Positions 1 through 9,700 of a stretch of 64,000 nt of DNA are shown piece after piece. How positions within the stretch are numbered: position 1 is the first letter of the stretch; each line of letters starts with the position of its first letter. This stretch comes from Diorhabda sublineata (Eukaryota > Arthropoda > Insecta > Coleoptera > Chrysomelidae). The position numbers and the translations under genes are program-made. The stretch lies in the NCBI RefSeq assembly GCF_026230105.1, contig NC_079485.1, positions 11,664,872 to 11,728,871 of the forward strand. Reading direction: 5' to 3'. The notes below the pieces were generated by a model, which saw nothing but the letters and a program-made list of their open reading frames with translations, ran no database searches and was not told the origin of the DNA.

Positions 1-101
1 GTTCCCTTTATTGTTAAGCCTTTGACGGCTTCTGTCGTTTCGTCTAGATTTATTTTCAATATATATTTTTTTAAAGGCCTCTTTAGCGTGGTAATGTGCA
101 T
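1..101 (-). CDS. N-terminal exon of an unidentified gene, cut by the window edge
   Basis: An open frame starts at an ATG (complement of 99-101) and runs without a stop to base 1, giving 33 residues that begin MHITTLKRPLKKYILKINLD and continue with an ETTEAVKGL-like stretch. An in-frame TAA lies shortly upstream, so this is the first available start. The alternation of beta-strand-like stretches and the ET..VK.L pattern faintly recall the start of a ubiquitin-like domain such as that of RAD23, but the match is weak and I do not assign a function. It faces the V-ATPase gene head to head with about 340 bp between start codons. It could equally be a chance open frame. Confidence 0.3.
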   Translation of the reverse strand, partial: MHITTLKRPLKKYILKINLDETTEAVKGLTIKG

Positions 102-438
102 TTTTATCTTCGATTTTTATTGAACAGTAATACAGTATCTTATTTATATGTACCCTGGGTATACAAAGAAAGGAAAATACGAACAAACATAAAATTTAAA
201 TAGCAAACAAATATTAATGTTTCATTAAATTAGACAGCACCAGATTCAAAAATAACAGTTACGGATCTGTTAAATTAGCAGATCTTTGATCTGATAATCC
301 CCTCCTAATAACATGACACATGACACATTCCTGACAGTGCTTCCACAACGTTTGACATTCGTACAATGTATTATTAGAATCCAAAATTTTTAAAATTGCT
401 AATTTTTGTTTACGTATTGAAAGTTAAGATTTACGAAA
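102..438. promoter_or_regulatory. Short intergenic region, candidate bidirectional promoter
   Basis: This 337-bp stretch separates the start of the minus-strand frame at 101 from the V-ATPase start codon at 439. It is AT-rich and contains a small direct repeat (catgacacatgacacatt at 311-328) but no TATA box or initiator that I can place with confidence. A promoter is inferred because the V-ATPase gene must begin here. The bidirectional role depends on the uncertain gene at the left edge. Confidence 0.3.
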
Positions 439-2678
439 ATGCGATACGTTTTGAGTTACATTTTTAGCGTTCTAGTTACATCGGCATTAATAATTTTTGG
501 TAAGTCGAATTACAGCATAATACAAATAGGTGTGTAAAAAAAGCATGTGACCTAACCAGAAGTTATGTTCCAGGGCTCTATTACTTACTTACTGGAAAAG
601 GGGAGCAAATAAGTATAGCATGGTAAGTAATTTTATACATACATTAAATCTTAATTTTAAACGTCTCAACATATACAAAATATTTCAATAGATTGTTTGT
701 TTAAATACCTACTTATCTTGTCACATGATGAGTAACTCCCAATCAAAAAGTCTGTGTAAAAGTGAATTAAGAATTTCTATTTTTGTATAGACCTGTATTT
801 GAATCTATTAAATGCCATATTTCCAATTTCTGAAAATGTATGATTGAAATAAATTTAATTATATGTGACAATTTTCCCTTAATGTGCCCATTATCCTTAA
901 CCAACCAGATTTTTTAAAAAGAATCTATGATATATATTTTAAATTAATTCATTAAAATGTGCAGAAGTTATCAATAAATCACGCCTTTTCATAATTATAA
1001 ATTACTTTATAATTTAATAAGACTTCAAAACTACCATAAGATTAACAGATTGGTTTACTAAATATGATTTATAAGCAGATTGTACATGTAGGTTCCTATT
1101 GAATGTATCTCCCCATATGTGGGCTTCTCTTGGAATTGGTTTGGCAGTATCTTTATCAGTTGTAGGAGCAGCAGCGTAAGTTTTTCAACCTAATAAATTG
1201 TATGGTAATTTTGACTTTTTAAATTTGAGTATAATTTTAGAGGAATTCACACCACTGGAGTCAGTATAGTGGGTGCTGGAGTAAAAGCACCTAGGATTAA
1301 AACCAAAAATTTAATTTCCATTATTTTTTGTGAAGCTGTAGCTATTTATGGCTTGATTATGGCTATTGTATTGTGTGGTAGTTGGAAGGTACAATATTGT
1401 TTTATTTTGTTGCATTAATCTTCTCAACAATATATGAAAAAACTACATTACATTTTTTAGCCCAAATTATAAATGAGATATAGAACATTTATATTTTGAT
1501 TTATTCTCTCAAATATCGATAAACATAAAATTTATCTATATTTTGTTCAATGATAATAAATGAACTAGAATAAGTCTGTTAACTAGTGTAATGTATGTTT
1601 GCTTGAATCCACAAACCTTTGAACTTATCTCATAACAATTTTAAATGCACAATTTTAGAACTTTGATGTTACTGAATTCTTCAGCAATGCACAAGTATTT
1701 TCCCAGAATCATTATGGATCCCATGTTATTTTTGGATCAGGTTTAACTGTTGGATTTGTAAATCTAGTCTGTGGATTTTGTGTGGGGCAAGTAGGATCTG
1801 GAGCAGCCATTTCAGATGCAGCCAATTCGTCATTATTTGTTAAAATCCTGATTATTGAAATTTTTGGAAGTGCTATTGGGTTGTTCGGCCTAATTGTTGG
1901 GGTGTATTTGGTAAGCACAGACTTTTTTAATATTATATTTTTCACCAAATCTTAATGTTATAACTTTGATTTTTCTTATTGGTAAAACTAAATGAATTTG
2001 TATATTCATCTTCATTGTTCTGGGATATACAAATTACAACATAGATTATCATACCTGCCTCCGACATTTGCTGGTCAAAATTCAGTTCAAAGCAATCATG
2101 TTTTTTTATTTTTGATAGGATTGTACTTTTACTAGGTCAAATTGATAATCAACTCATTTTATTTTGTTTGATATGTGTCTTATACTGTGTCACATCTATT
2201 TTCTAAAAATCTGAAAAGTTTGTAATGTTCATACTGAACACACCCTTTATATTACCACTACACGATCACTTGGTTTTCGAAACGCGCATTAGACAGTGTA
2301 ATTGTGATTGTTGGTGAGTGGAAATGTAAACAGTGTATTCAGTAGAAGTACCTTAAGAATTTTTCAATGTCAAAAGATAAACAATATATTTTCTTCAATT
2401 TTTGCACACATTAGAATAAGCTACAATGTTTGAAATATGAAAAAATTGTAAGTTTCTTGGACTCCTACAGTAGTCAACCAAAAACCAACTAGTTGAGAAG
2501 AATTTTAATATTGTTGTATTGAGCAATTTATATTTAATAGATTTAATGCAATTTTTCAAGTTGTAATTCAGTACTAAATTAAAATGATGTAAATAGCCAT
2601 TGTATTTGTTTTTCAGCTGTAAATATTTGAAAATGAATTTCATTCTTTTTTCAGACTTCCAGAGGCTCAATGGTTTAG
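439..2678 (+). CDS. VhaPPA1-1: V-type proton ATPase 21 kDa proteolipid subunit c''
   Basis: This subunit is part of the membrane V0 ring that carries protons across endomembranes and apical plasma membranes. Six exons join in frame: 439-499, 574-622, 1092-1175, 1241-1388, 1659-1910 and 2655-2678, each bounded by GT/AG, giving 205 residues, close to the usual 205-212. The protein is almost all hydrophobic helices. The family core is clear: SIVGAGVKAPRIKTKNLIS in exon 4, then FCEAVAIYG with the ring glutamate near residue 96, and SGAAISDAAN plus ILIIEIFGSAIGLFGLIVG with a second membrane acidic residue near 181. The start was chosen because the first Met opens the N-terminal helix and exon phases 1, 2 and 0 then fit. 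The last exon encodes only seven residues (TSRGSMV). Intron 5 carries a Penelope-like terminal fragment. No coding defect is visible. Confidence 0.94.
2232..2344. repeat. Penelope-like terminal-repeat fragment in V-ATPase intron 5
   Basis: The stretch agacagtgtaattgtgattg and its surroundings (about 2281-2344) match the outer ends of the Penelope-like element at 58586-59638 (left end inverted, right end direct). The left part (tactgaacacac) mirrors the right end (gtgtattcagta), so the fragment is itself an imperfect palindrome, as if two inverted element ends had been brought together. It is intronic and does not touch a splice site. Confidence 0.65.
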
Positions 2679-3314
2679 TTTTAAAAGAAACACATAATTT
2701 GTGAATATTGTGGTCCATCAACATATTTAAGTAATGGTATATTCCAACAAAAAGCGTGCTTAGAAGATGCAATCTGTAAAGCCCCCTGTTGTCATTGTAA
2801 TATTTAAAAATATATATATGTATATACAGTTATCTCATTAGGTGAAACCTCCACCTTTATATTTCAGTTATCACATTCCTGTCAAGTTTTCTGTTAATGT
2901 GTTTAATCATTTTAATTTTTGATCAAAGTGAAAAAAATGTTATTCCAATGTGGTAGTATTATTAAAAAAAGGATCAAACTATAAAATTATTTCTTTGGTG
3001 TTGAATACTGCAAAAAATAGGTGAAATCTTTCAACTCTATTGAATATATTTACAGAATCCTCCATGCACAATGTATAAAATTATTGGTGAGTTGGTGGAT
3101 TTTTATGTCCATTTGTAAAATAGTACCTAATACAGTAGAATCAATAAAATTTATCTAGTTGATTATTAGAAATACTTTTGTTTTCTTCTCATTTCTCCTA
3201 GAGTGCTACATGGCTCACACAAATAGAAATACATAATCACATATCGTCGTTGAAGATCTAACACGAAGGTCAAAAATGACAACTTTCAGGAGAGCAAAAA
3301 AAACTGTGTTTATA
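2679..3314. other. V-ATPase 3' UTR and short intergenic stretch
   Basis: This region follows the V-ATPase stop codon and probably holds its 3' UTR. AATAAA occurs at 3143-3148, with a TA-rich run near 2805-2825. I see no further coding sequence up to the transposon at 3315. The last TA before the element (3313-3314) is its left target-site dinucleotide. Confidence 0.4.
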
Positions 3315-3708
3315 CAGTGCTTTTCAGATAAAAGTATCCACCTTTAATAACTTTTGTAATACTGGTATTTAGAAAAAATCCAAAAACACGTCAATTTATG
3401 TTGGAAGGGGCAAGCATTATGGCTTATTTAAACTTACTGGAAAAGCCACCCCCTCACCCCTAGCAGCATCCCCTTTATTTTTTTAAATTACTTTTCATAT
3501 TTTTTATGTAAAATTTGGATACTCCTCTTTGAGCTGATTTCAATAATGTATAATACTTGTAGGTTTAAGTGGTTAGTTTATGAGATAAACAATTTTTCTT
3601 TTAAGAGCACAAATTTTACTTATTATTTACTTTCACCTTATTTGCCTGTACTAAAATGGGTTGTACAACAGTTCAAACTCTTTAATCTTTTTAACTGTGC
3701 TATTTATT
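3315..3708 (+). repeat. Left terminal inverted repeat, 394 bp
   Basis: The reverse complement of this segment matches 4917-5310 along its whole length. Differences I noticed are in the pairs ggtttaag/ggttaaag and aaatggg/aaatagg. Similarity stops sharply at 3708, seven bases before the transposase stop codon. Confidence 0.88.
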
Positions 3709-3714
3709 ATGAAG

Positions 3715-4794
3715 TTACAATAAGTGTTCAAAATGACTACCATTCACTTCCATACAATGGTATAATCTATTTTGAAATGCCTCTCTGACATTGCTTAATA
3801 CGGGTGGATTTAATTGTCGACATTCATTTTCTATCCTCTCTCGTAAATCATCCAGAGATTCTGGTTGGGTAGCATAAACTTTTGTTTTTAAATACCCCCA
3901 TAAAAAGAAGTCTAGGGGTGTTAAATCCGGTGACCTAGGTGGCCACTCCATCATCTGCCTCCTTCTACCTATCCAACGAGCGGGGAATGTTTCATTTAAA
4001 AATTGTCGGACAGGCATAGTATAGTGTGGGGGAGCTCCGTCTTGTTGAAATACCAGTAAATCTTCGGAAATGTTATCATCATTTTCTATTATTGTTGTAA
4101 TACGTGGGTCAACCCCTTCCCTGAGTAACTCAAGATATGATTCACCATTTAAATTTCCGTTGATGAAGAAAGGTCCGACAATGTGGTCACCTAGGATACC
4201 ACACCAAACGTTTAAATTTTGGGGATGTTGTGTATGGAATTCACGCATAATATTTGGATCACTTTCAGCCCAATATCTACAATTATGCCTACTTACTAAG
4301 CCATTTAATGACCATGAGCATTCATCAGAAAAGCAAATATTGTTTAACAATTGTGGATTGTTATTGATAATTTGCTTCATTGATTCGCAAAACTCTAGAC
4401 GACGATCAAAATCATCTTCATTCAACTCGTGCACCAACTTAACTTTGTATGGGTGGTACTTGAATTTATATAGAACTCGGAAAACTGTAGAAGATGAAAC
4501 ACCGATCGCTCTACTTATTGTTGACAACGATTGGGGTTGTTGAGCCTCTAAGCTGACTTGCCCTAAAATTGCCACTTGGATTGCTTCGTTATTTACGAGT
4601 CCCTCTCGCTTATGCACTTTATTGCAAACAGACCCTGTTGTGGTAAATTTCTCCATCAGTTGAATTACATACTTATGAGTTGCATGTCTTCCGTCATGTA
4701 ATTCGTTAAATATTCTAGCAGCAGCTCTTACACAATTATTATTTTGGTAGTATAAACCTACACTTTCAATTCTTTCTTGCAAAGAGTAAACCAT
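3715..4794 (-). CDS. Tc1/mariner-superfamily DDE/D transposase
   Basis: The open frame encodes 359 residues from the Met chosen here (MVYSLQERIE). An upstream in-frame Met at 4824 would add ten hydrophobic residues and seems less likely. The N-terminal third has helix-turn-helix-like segments (QSLSTISRAIGVSSSTVFRV). The catalytic triad is visible: Asp in CFSDECSWSL, Asp in VFQQDGAPPHY and Asp in WPPRSPDLTPLDFFLWG. There are 42 residues between the last two, against 34 in classic mariner, close to the DD41D (VISITOR-type) group. It contains no stop or frameshift. The stop codon lies just inside the left TIR boundary. It should cut and paste the surrounding element at TA sites; whether it is active cannot be read from sequence. 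Confidence 0.9.
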   Translation of the reverse strand: MVYSLQERIESVGLYYQNNNCVRAAARIFNELHDGRHATHKYVIQLMEKFTTTGSVCNKVHKREGLVNNEAIQVAILGQVSLEAQQPQSLSTISRAIGVSSSTVFRVLYKFKYHPYKVKLVHELNEDDFDRRLEFCESMKQIINNNPQLLNNICFSDECSWSLNGLVSRHNCRYWAESDPNIMREFHTQHPQNLNVWCGILGDHIVGPFFINGNLNGESYLELLREGVDPRITTIIENDDNISEDLLVFQQDGAPPHYTMPVRQFLNETFPARWIGRRRQMMEWPPRSPDLTPLDFFLWGYLKTKVYATQPESLDDLRERIENECRQLNPPVLSNVREAFQNRLYHCMEVNGSHFEHLL

Positions 4795-4916
4795 CTCAGA
4801 GAAACAAAATAAATAATGTATCAAATTACACTATCAATAGTGACTACAAATTCTAGTTGACAATGTCAAACTTTAATAAAAAGTAGAGTTTTTTGTTGTT
4901 TGGATTTTTTAAGTAG

Positions 4917-5310
4917 AATAAATAGCACAGTTAAAAAGATTAAAGAGTTTGAACTGTTGTACAACCTATTTTAGTACAGGCAAATAAGGTGAAAGTAAAT
5001 AATAAGTAAAATTTGTGCTCTTAAAAGAAAAATTGTTTATCTCATAAACTAACCACTTTAACCTACAAGTATTATACATTATTGAAATCAGCTCAAAGAG
5101 GAGTATCCAAATTTTACATAAAAAATATGAAAAGTAATTTAAAAAAATAAAGGGGATGCTGCTAGGGGTGAGGGGGTGGCTTTTCCAGTAAGTTTAAATA
5201 AGCCATAATGCTTGCCCCTTCCAACATAAATTGACGTGTTTTTGGATTTTTTCTAAATACCAGTATTACAAAAGTTATTAAAGGTGGATACTTTTATCTG
5301 AAAAGCACTG
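4917..5310 (-). repeat. Right terminal inverted repeat, 394 bp
   Basis: Mirror copy of 3315-3708, nearly identical. The inner boundary is at 4917, about 90 bp upstream of the transposase start, so the transposase promoter probably lies in or next to this arm. Confidence 0.88.
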
Positions 5311-5509
5311 TATATCGCGATCATAATACATACATATTTTTTTTTAATTCATGAACATAGATCGATTTCAAGATTTTTGTATGAGTTATCTAGAGATGCA
5401 TCTTTCTATTTCCTATTGAATGGCATGCGAAAATCTAAAAGGCATTTTTTGAATTTACACTGTGGTGACGAAGTCAGTATTTTTTCGAGGGCAAAAACAA
5501 AAGAAATAC

Positions 5510-5520
5510 TATATATATAA

Positions 5521-5586
<66 letters not shown>
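5510..5586. repeat. (TA)n microsatellite
   Basis: A near-perfect TA dinucleotide run of about 75 bp with a single interruption near 5525. Confidence 0.95.
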
Positions 5587-5591
<5 letters not shown>

Positions 5592-6164
5592 GTACAAGAG
5601 TGTATTAGGTTACCTGTTCACAAAACATTTTTTTTTAAGTAAATTATAAAATTCTTTGCAAATTTCATTTCTAATATTGATCTATAGTTGGTTCGTTTGT
5701 ATGCTAGGGTAGTTAAATAAAAGTCTCTATTAATCTTCAATTATCAATCTTTAATTTCCAAAAATCACAGAAATTGATACTCTTTTCTAAATTCAACCAA
5801 ACAGGAGGTACTGCACCCCAGACATAATTTGTTTTTGGACTTATATAAAATATATATGTCTATAGGAGTTTTAATGACTATAAGTATTTTTGCTATTAAG
5901 CAAATGAGATTATCCTTAATAGGTTTGACTAGTGGATTTTACTATATTCTAGTTTTACTTATATTATAAATTGTCATGATAAATATTCCTTGAAAATAAA
6001 TGACAATTTCTGGAAATTATGTCGGCAGAACCTTAACTCTGAACAAACTTTTGTAATATAACAAAAATGGAAACAATATATCATAAATATGAAACGATAC
6101 ACAGAATTAAAAGATTTTGAACAAGGGAAAATGTACACATGATCATGTTATTTTTCTGAATTTA
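5587..6164. other. AT-rich intergenic stretch downstream of the kelch gene
   Basis: No coding potential or recognisable repeat. It must contain the 3' UTR and poly(A) signal of the minus-strand kelch gene that ends at 6165. Confidence 0.4.
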
Positions 6165-6710
6165 TCACTTTTTCTTTGTTTTAACTTTTTTAATTGATTT
6201 TACATTAGGCGTTGAACTGTCAAGTACCGCTTTACTCTTAGGCATAGGACGTTTCCCAATTAAGGAAGAAACTTTTATCTTTATTTTTGATTTTGCTGAG
6301 GAAAGTTTTAGTTTCGATAATATACCTTTATCTTTTATAGAATTCGATTTTTTCCTCTGTTTTTTTCTTATAGCCTCATTGCGCGCTACCATCATAATAA
6401 ACTTATAGTTTGGATGTGGTGCAAACAGATATTCAGGTTCTGATGTATCTGATTCGGCTTTATATGTTGATGACGCTCGTGATGATTTTGGTATATATGC
6501 TCGTGATGATTCTGGTCTATATGCTTGTGATGATTCTGGTATATATGCTCGTGATGATTCGAGTGTAGATGCTCGTGATGATTCGGGTGTAGATGCTCGT
6601 GTTGATTCGGGTGTAGATACTCGTGATGATTCTGGTGTAGATCCTAGTGAAGATGCTGGTGACATCGTTGGAGAATAGGGCGGAGGCGATGGCAAGCTAA
6701 CTTTTTCAAT
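6165..6710 (-). other. Kelch gene: last exon with octapeptide repeats and basic tail
   Basis: The acceptor AG lies at 6711-6712 and the exon opens IEKVSLPSPPPYSPTMSPAS in phase 0, matching the phase-0 donor at 8593. It then has about seven octapeptides of the form STPESSRA with Y-I/Y-R variants, an acidic patch and a lysine-rich end (IRKKQRKKSNS, KSIKKVKTKKK) that would serve as a nuclear localisation signal. Codon use and the lack of stops over 181 codons support coding. The join to exon 12 is inferred from phase and position; no other terminal exon is visible between them. Confidence 0.72.
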
Positions 6711-9700
6711 CTAAAGACAAAAATATTTATTTAATCAAATTTTCATACATTTCATTTTATCCATAAAAAAGTGATTAAACAATTTTAAAAAAATACAATC
6801 CCAGGATAATATCTATTTTATAAGAAGTTTGAATCAATGAAAGGGCCTATTTTGATAACGTATATTTCCTTTTGTATCAATTACAACTTCCAATCTCAGT
6901 TGTGATTTTATTTTTGTCCATAAGTTTTCTTAGAGATAGACCAATGTAAATTGTGAAGCAGATTTAATGCTTCAAGTAACTATCAATGACACCCTGTAAG
7001 TGTGGACTTCAATATTATTACCACCCCATATTAATACTAATCCACACCTATACCTTATGGACTAATCTGAGAACATTACATTGTACCACTGGTAGTCTTT
7101 CCAGTGCATATGATTTCTAGAAAACTGTAGTTATGCTCTTTGATGTGCTTGTGTAAATGGAGGTCCGGTTACAGGCCTTAAAATCGAACTTTTTACGAGG
7201 ATATATTGAAAAATTCTTAGCCTACTATAGAACCAAACAAAATTTCAACGTCAAAATATCTTATTAATCAACATATTCTCCACTTAATTGTATCCATTTA
7301 TTACAGCGAACCTGCAACCTTTAAAAAAAATGTTTCTTTTTGCTCTGCAAACCAGTTGAGAAAAGAGATGATAGTCGGACGAAGCCAAATCTGGTGAATA
7401 AGGGGGGTGTTCTAGTATTTCAAACCCCAAATCACGAATTTTTTGCATGGCAACATGAGATTTGTGTGCAGGGACGTTGTCCTGCAAAAACAAAACACCT
7501 TTGCATAGCTTTCCGCGTCTTTTCTCTTTAATTTTTTCCCGTAGAGTGGTCAGTAATGTCGAATAGTAATCTCCAGTTATTGTTCTACCCTTGACTAAAA
7601 AATAAAATCATGATGACTCCATGGCAATCCCAAAAAACTGAAGCAGAGTGTCGCTATTCCATCGATTGTTGCTTTGTTTCTGGATCGTAGAAATGTACCC
7701 AAGTCTCATCCATAGTAACAATTTGATTTAAGAAGTCGACATCGTTTTCAAATCGAGCACAGATCGAACGCGATGCTTCTACCGTTGCACGCTTTTGGTC
7801 AACATTCAAACATTTGGGGATCCACTTTGCAGTAATTTTTCTCATGTCCAAATTGACGTTAACTATATGCTGAACGCGTTCGTATGAAATATTCAGTGCT
7901 TCAGATATCCGTTTCAGCCCAATTCGACGGTCTGATAAACTGAATCGATATTTTCGGGGACTGACACAGAAATTGGCCTTCCCGATCGGTCATCATCTTC
8001 AATGGAAAATGTACCTCTTTAGGGGTTTGCAGTCCAATTTTTCACGGTCGCATACGAAGGACATTGATCAACAAGGATATTAAGCATATCTTCGTAAATC
8101 TGCTTACCTCTTAACACTTTTAAATACAGGTACTTGATGATGGCTTGATACTCCAATTTTCACAATTTTGGTGGACATCTTTTTTCTTTTAATTTACTCC
8201 GTAACTCTAGTTTTTTGACGACAAACTTTACAATGACACTTCTAATAAGTTATTGTTCGTTGCTATGGTAATGCGATATTTTATTGATAACTAGATATCA
8301 ATACATCCTCGTACCATTACTTATTTCTTGTTAGAATCACAAAAAATCTTGAAGCAAAATAGATGGAAATATTCCTTTATTTCAGATAGAAGTATTTAGT
8401 CCAATAACAGATATTACATTAATTTTTCTGGAGGGTTTATAAAAACAATTTTGGTGTACTACTAATTCAATCAATTATCTAAGAATGCTTATAGGAGGAC
8501 AATGTTAATACAAAAAATATTTCTCTTGTTCCCAGAAACATACAGTAATTATTTGAAGTGCTACCAAAATAATGGAAATAGAAATCGAATTACCTCAAGC
8601 ATGTTACAATCAACAAATAAGGGATTCTTCCATGTAAATATGAAATTTGTAACCCATCTTAATCCAGTTGGTGCTGGAGGTTTATCTACGTCAACAAACC
8701 ATAAATCTTGGAGACATTCCTAAACAAGAAACATATTGAAATGAGTGAAAAAGTTTGTTAAGTGGTTCTCCATACCTTTTGGTACATGTCTTGTCCTGAC
8801 CAAATGTAGATCCTAGTTTCAATCCCAACTGCACAATGACCTGATCTAGCACACGGTAGATTAGCCTTTGGGTCAACTTGAATGACTAGACCTTCCCAAT
8901 TCATTGTTTCCAAATTCAAACATATTAAATTATTTGTGCACTCTGATTCTTGATCGAAAGTACCAACTGAAACTCTACCTCCAAAAACAAACATTCTGTT
9001 TCTAATTACAGTAGATGTGTGGAAATATCTTGGAAGAGGAGCTATCCCAGATGTTTTTGGCTCCATCCAAGACATGGTTTCTGTATTTAGAACCCATAAG
9101 TCTCCTAATATTAAACTGTTCTTTCCGCCATAAATAACTAGGAATGAATGACCTTTTTGGTCAATGTAAGCCACCCCAGTATGAAATTCTCTAGGAGGAG
9201 GTGATGACCCTTTTGTCTGAGGGATAACCCATTCCAAAGGGCTATTGCGAATATTTAAAGTGTAAAGATCATTCAAGAATTTCGGAACATCAATATTAGC
9301 CAAACCACCGAATAAGTATACTTTTGATTTTACTAATGTAAAACTGTGTCCGAATCGTGGATAAGGAAGAGGCCCGGATTTTGGAGGCTTTGGTGCCAAT
9401 TTTGTCCATTCCCATTTTTGTGCCTAGAATTACATATTAATAAAATAAAATAATAAAACCCATTTGGACTTATAGTAATCCTATTCTTTATACAATGGTA
9501 TCATGCTATTTAATCAAATAATTCATATTAGGCTATGAGACGTATGGTAAAAAGAGCTTTCTAGATGTGCTTATAAATCAACCATTTTATATTAGTATCA
9601 ATGAATTATGAGATATAATTAATGTTTCATGAAATATAAATTTGTGGTCTATTTTTAAGGGAGAACCAATATTTTTATATAAGTCTAAGTTTAACTAAAA

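Larger units (their letters stand above)
3315..5310 (-). mobile_element. Apparently intact Tc1/mariner-superfamily transposon with 394-bp inverted repeats
   Basis: The element is 1996 bp, begins cagtgcttttcagata, ends tatctgaaaagcactg, and is flanked by TA on both sides (3313-3314 and 5311-5312), as expected of Tc1/mariner insertions. Its terminal inverted repeats are equally long and I saw only about two mismatches by eye. Between them is one uninterrupted transposase gene on the minus strand. Long TIRs, near-identity of the arms and an open transposase together point to a recent insertion. The spacing of its catalytic residues (42 between the second and third Asp) sets it apart from the classic mariners elsewhere in this window. 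Confidence 0.9.

Noticed and set aside
2395..2772. 125-codon minus-strand frame
   Set aside because: It overlaps V-ATPase intron 5 and last exon on the opposite strand, has AT-biased chance composition and no motif.
4070..4543. 157-codon plus-strand frame
   Set aside because: Antisense shadow of the intact transposase gene.
5406..5597. Open frame on the minus strand rich in Tyr and Ile
   Set aside because: It is a translation of the (TA)n microsatellite.
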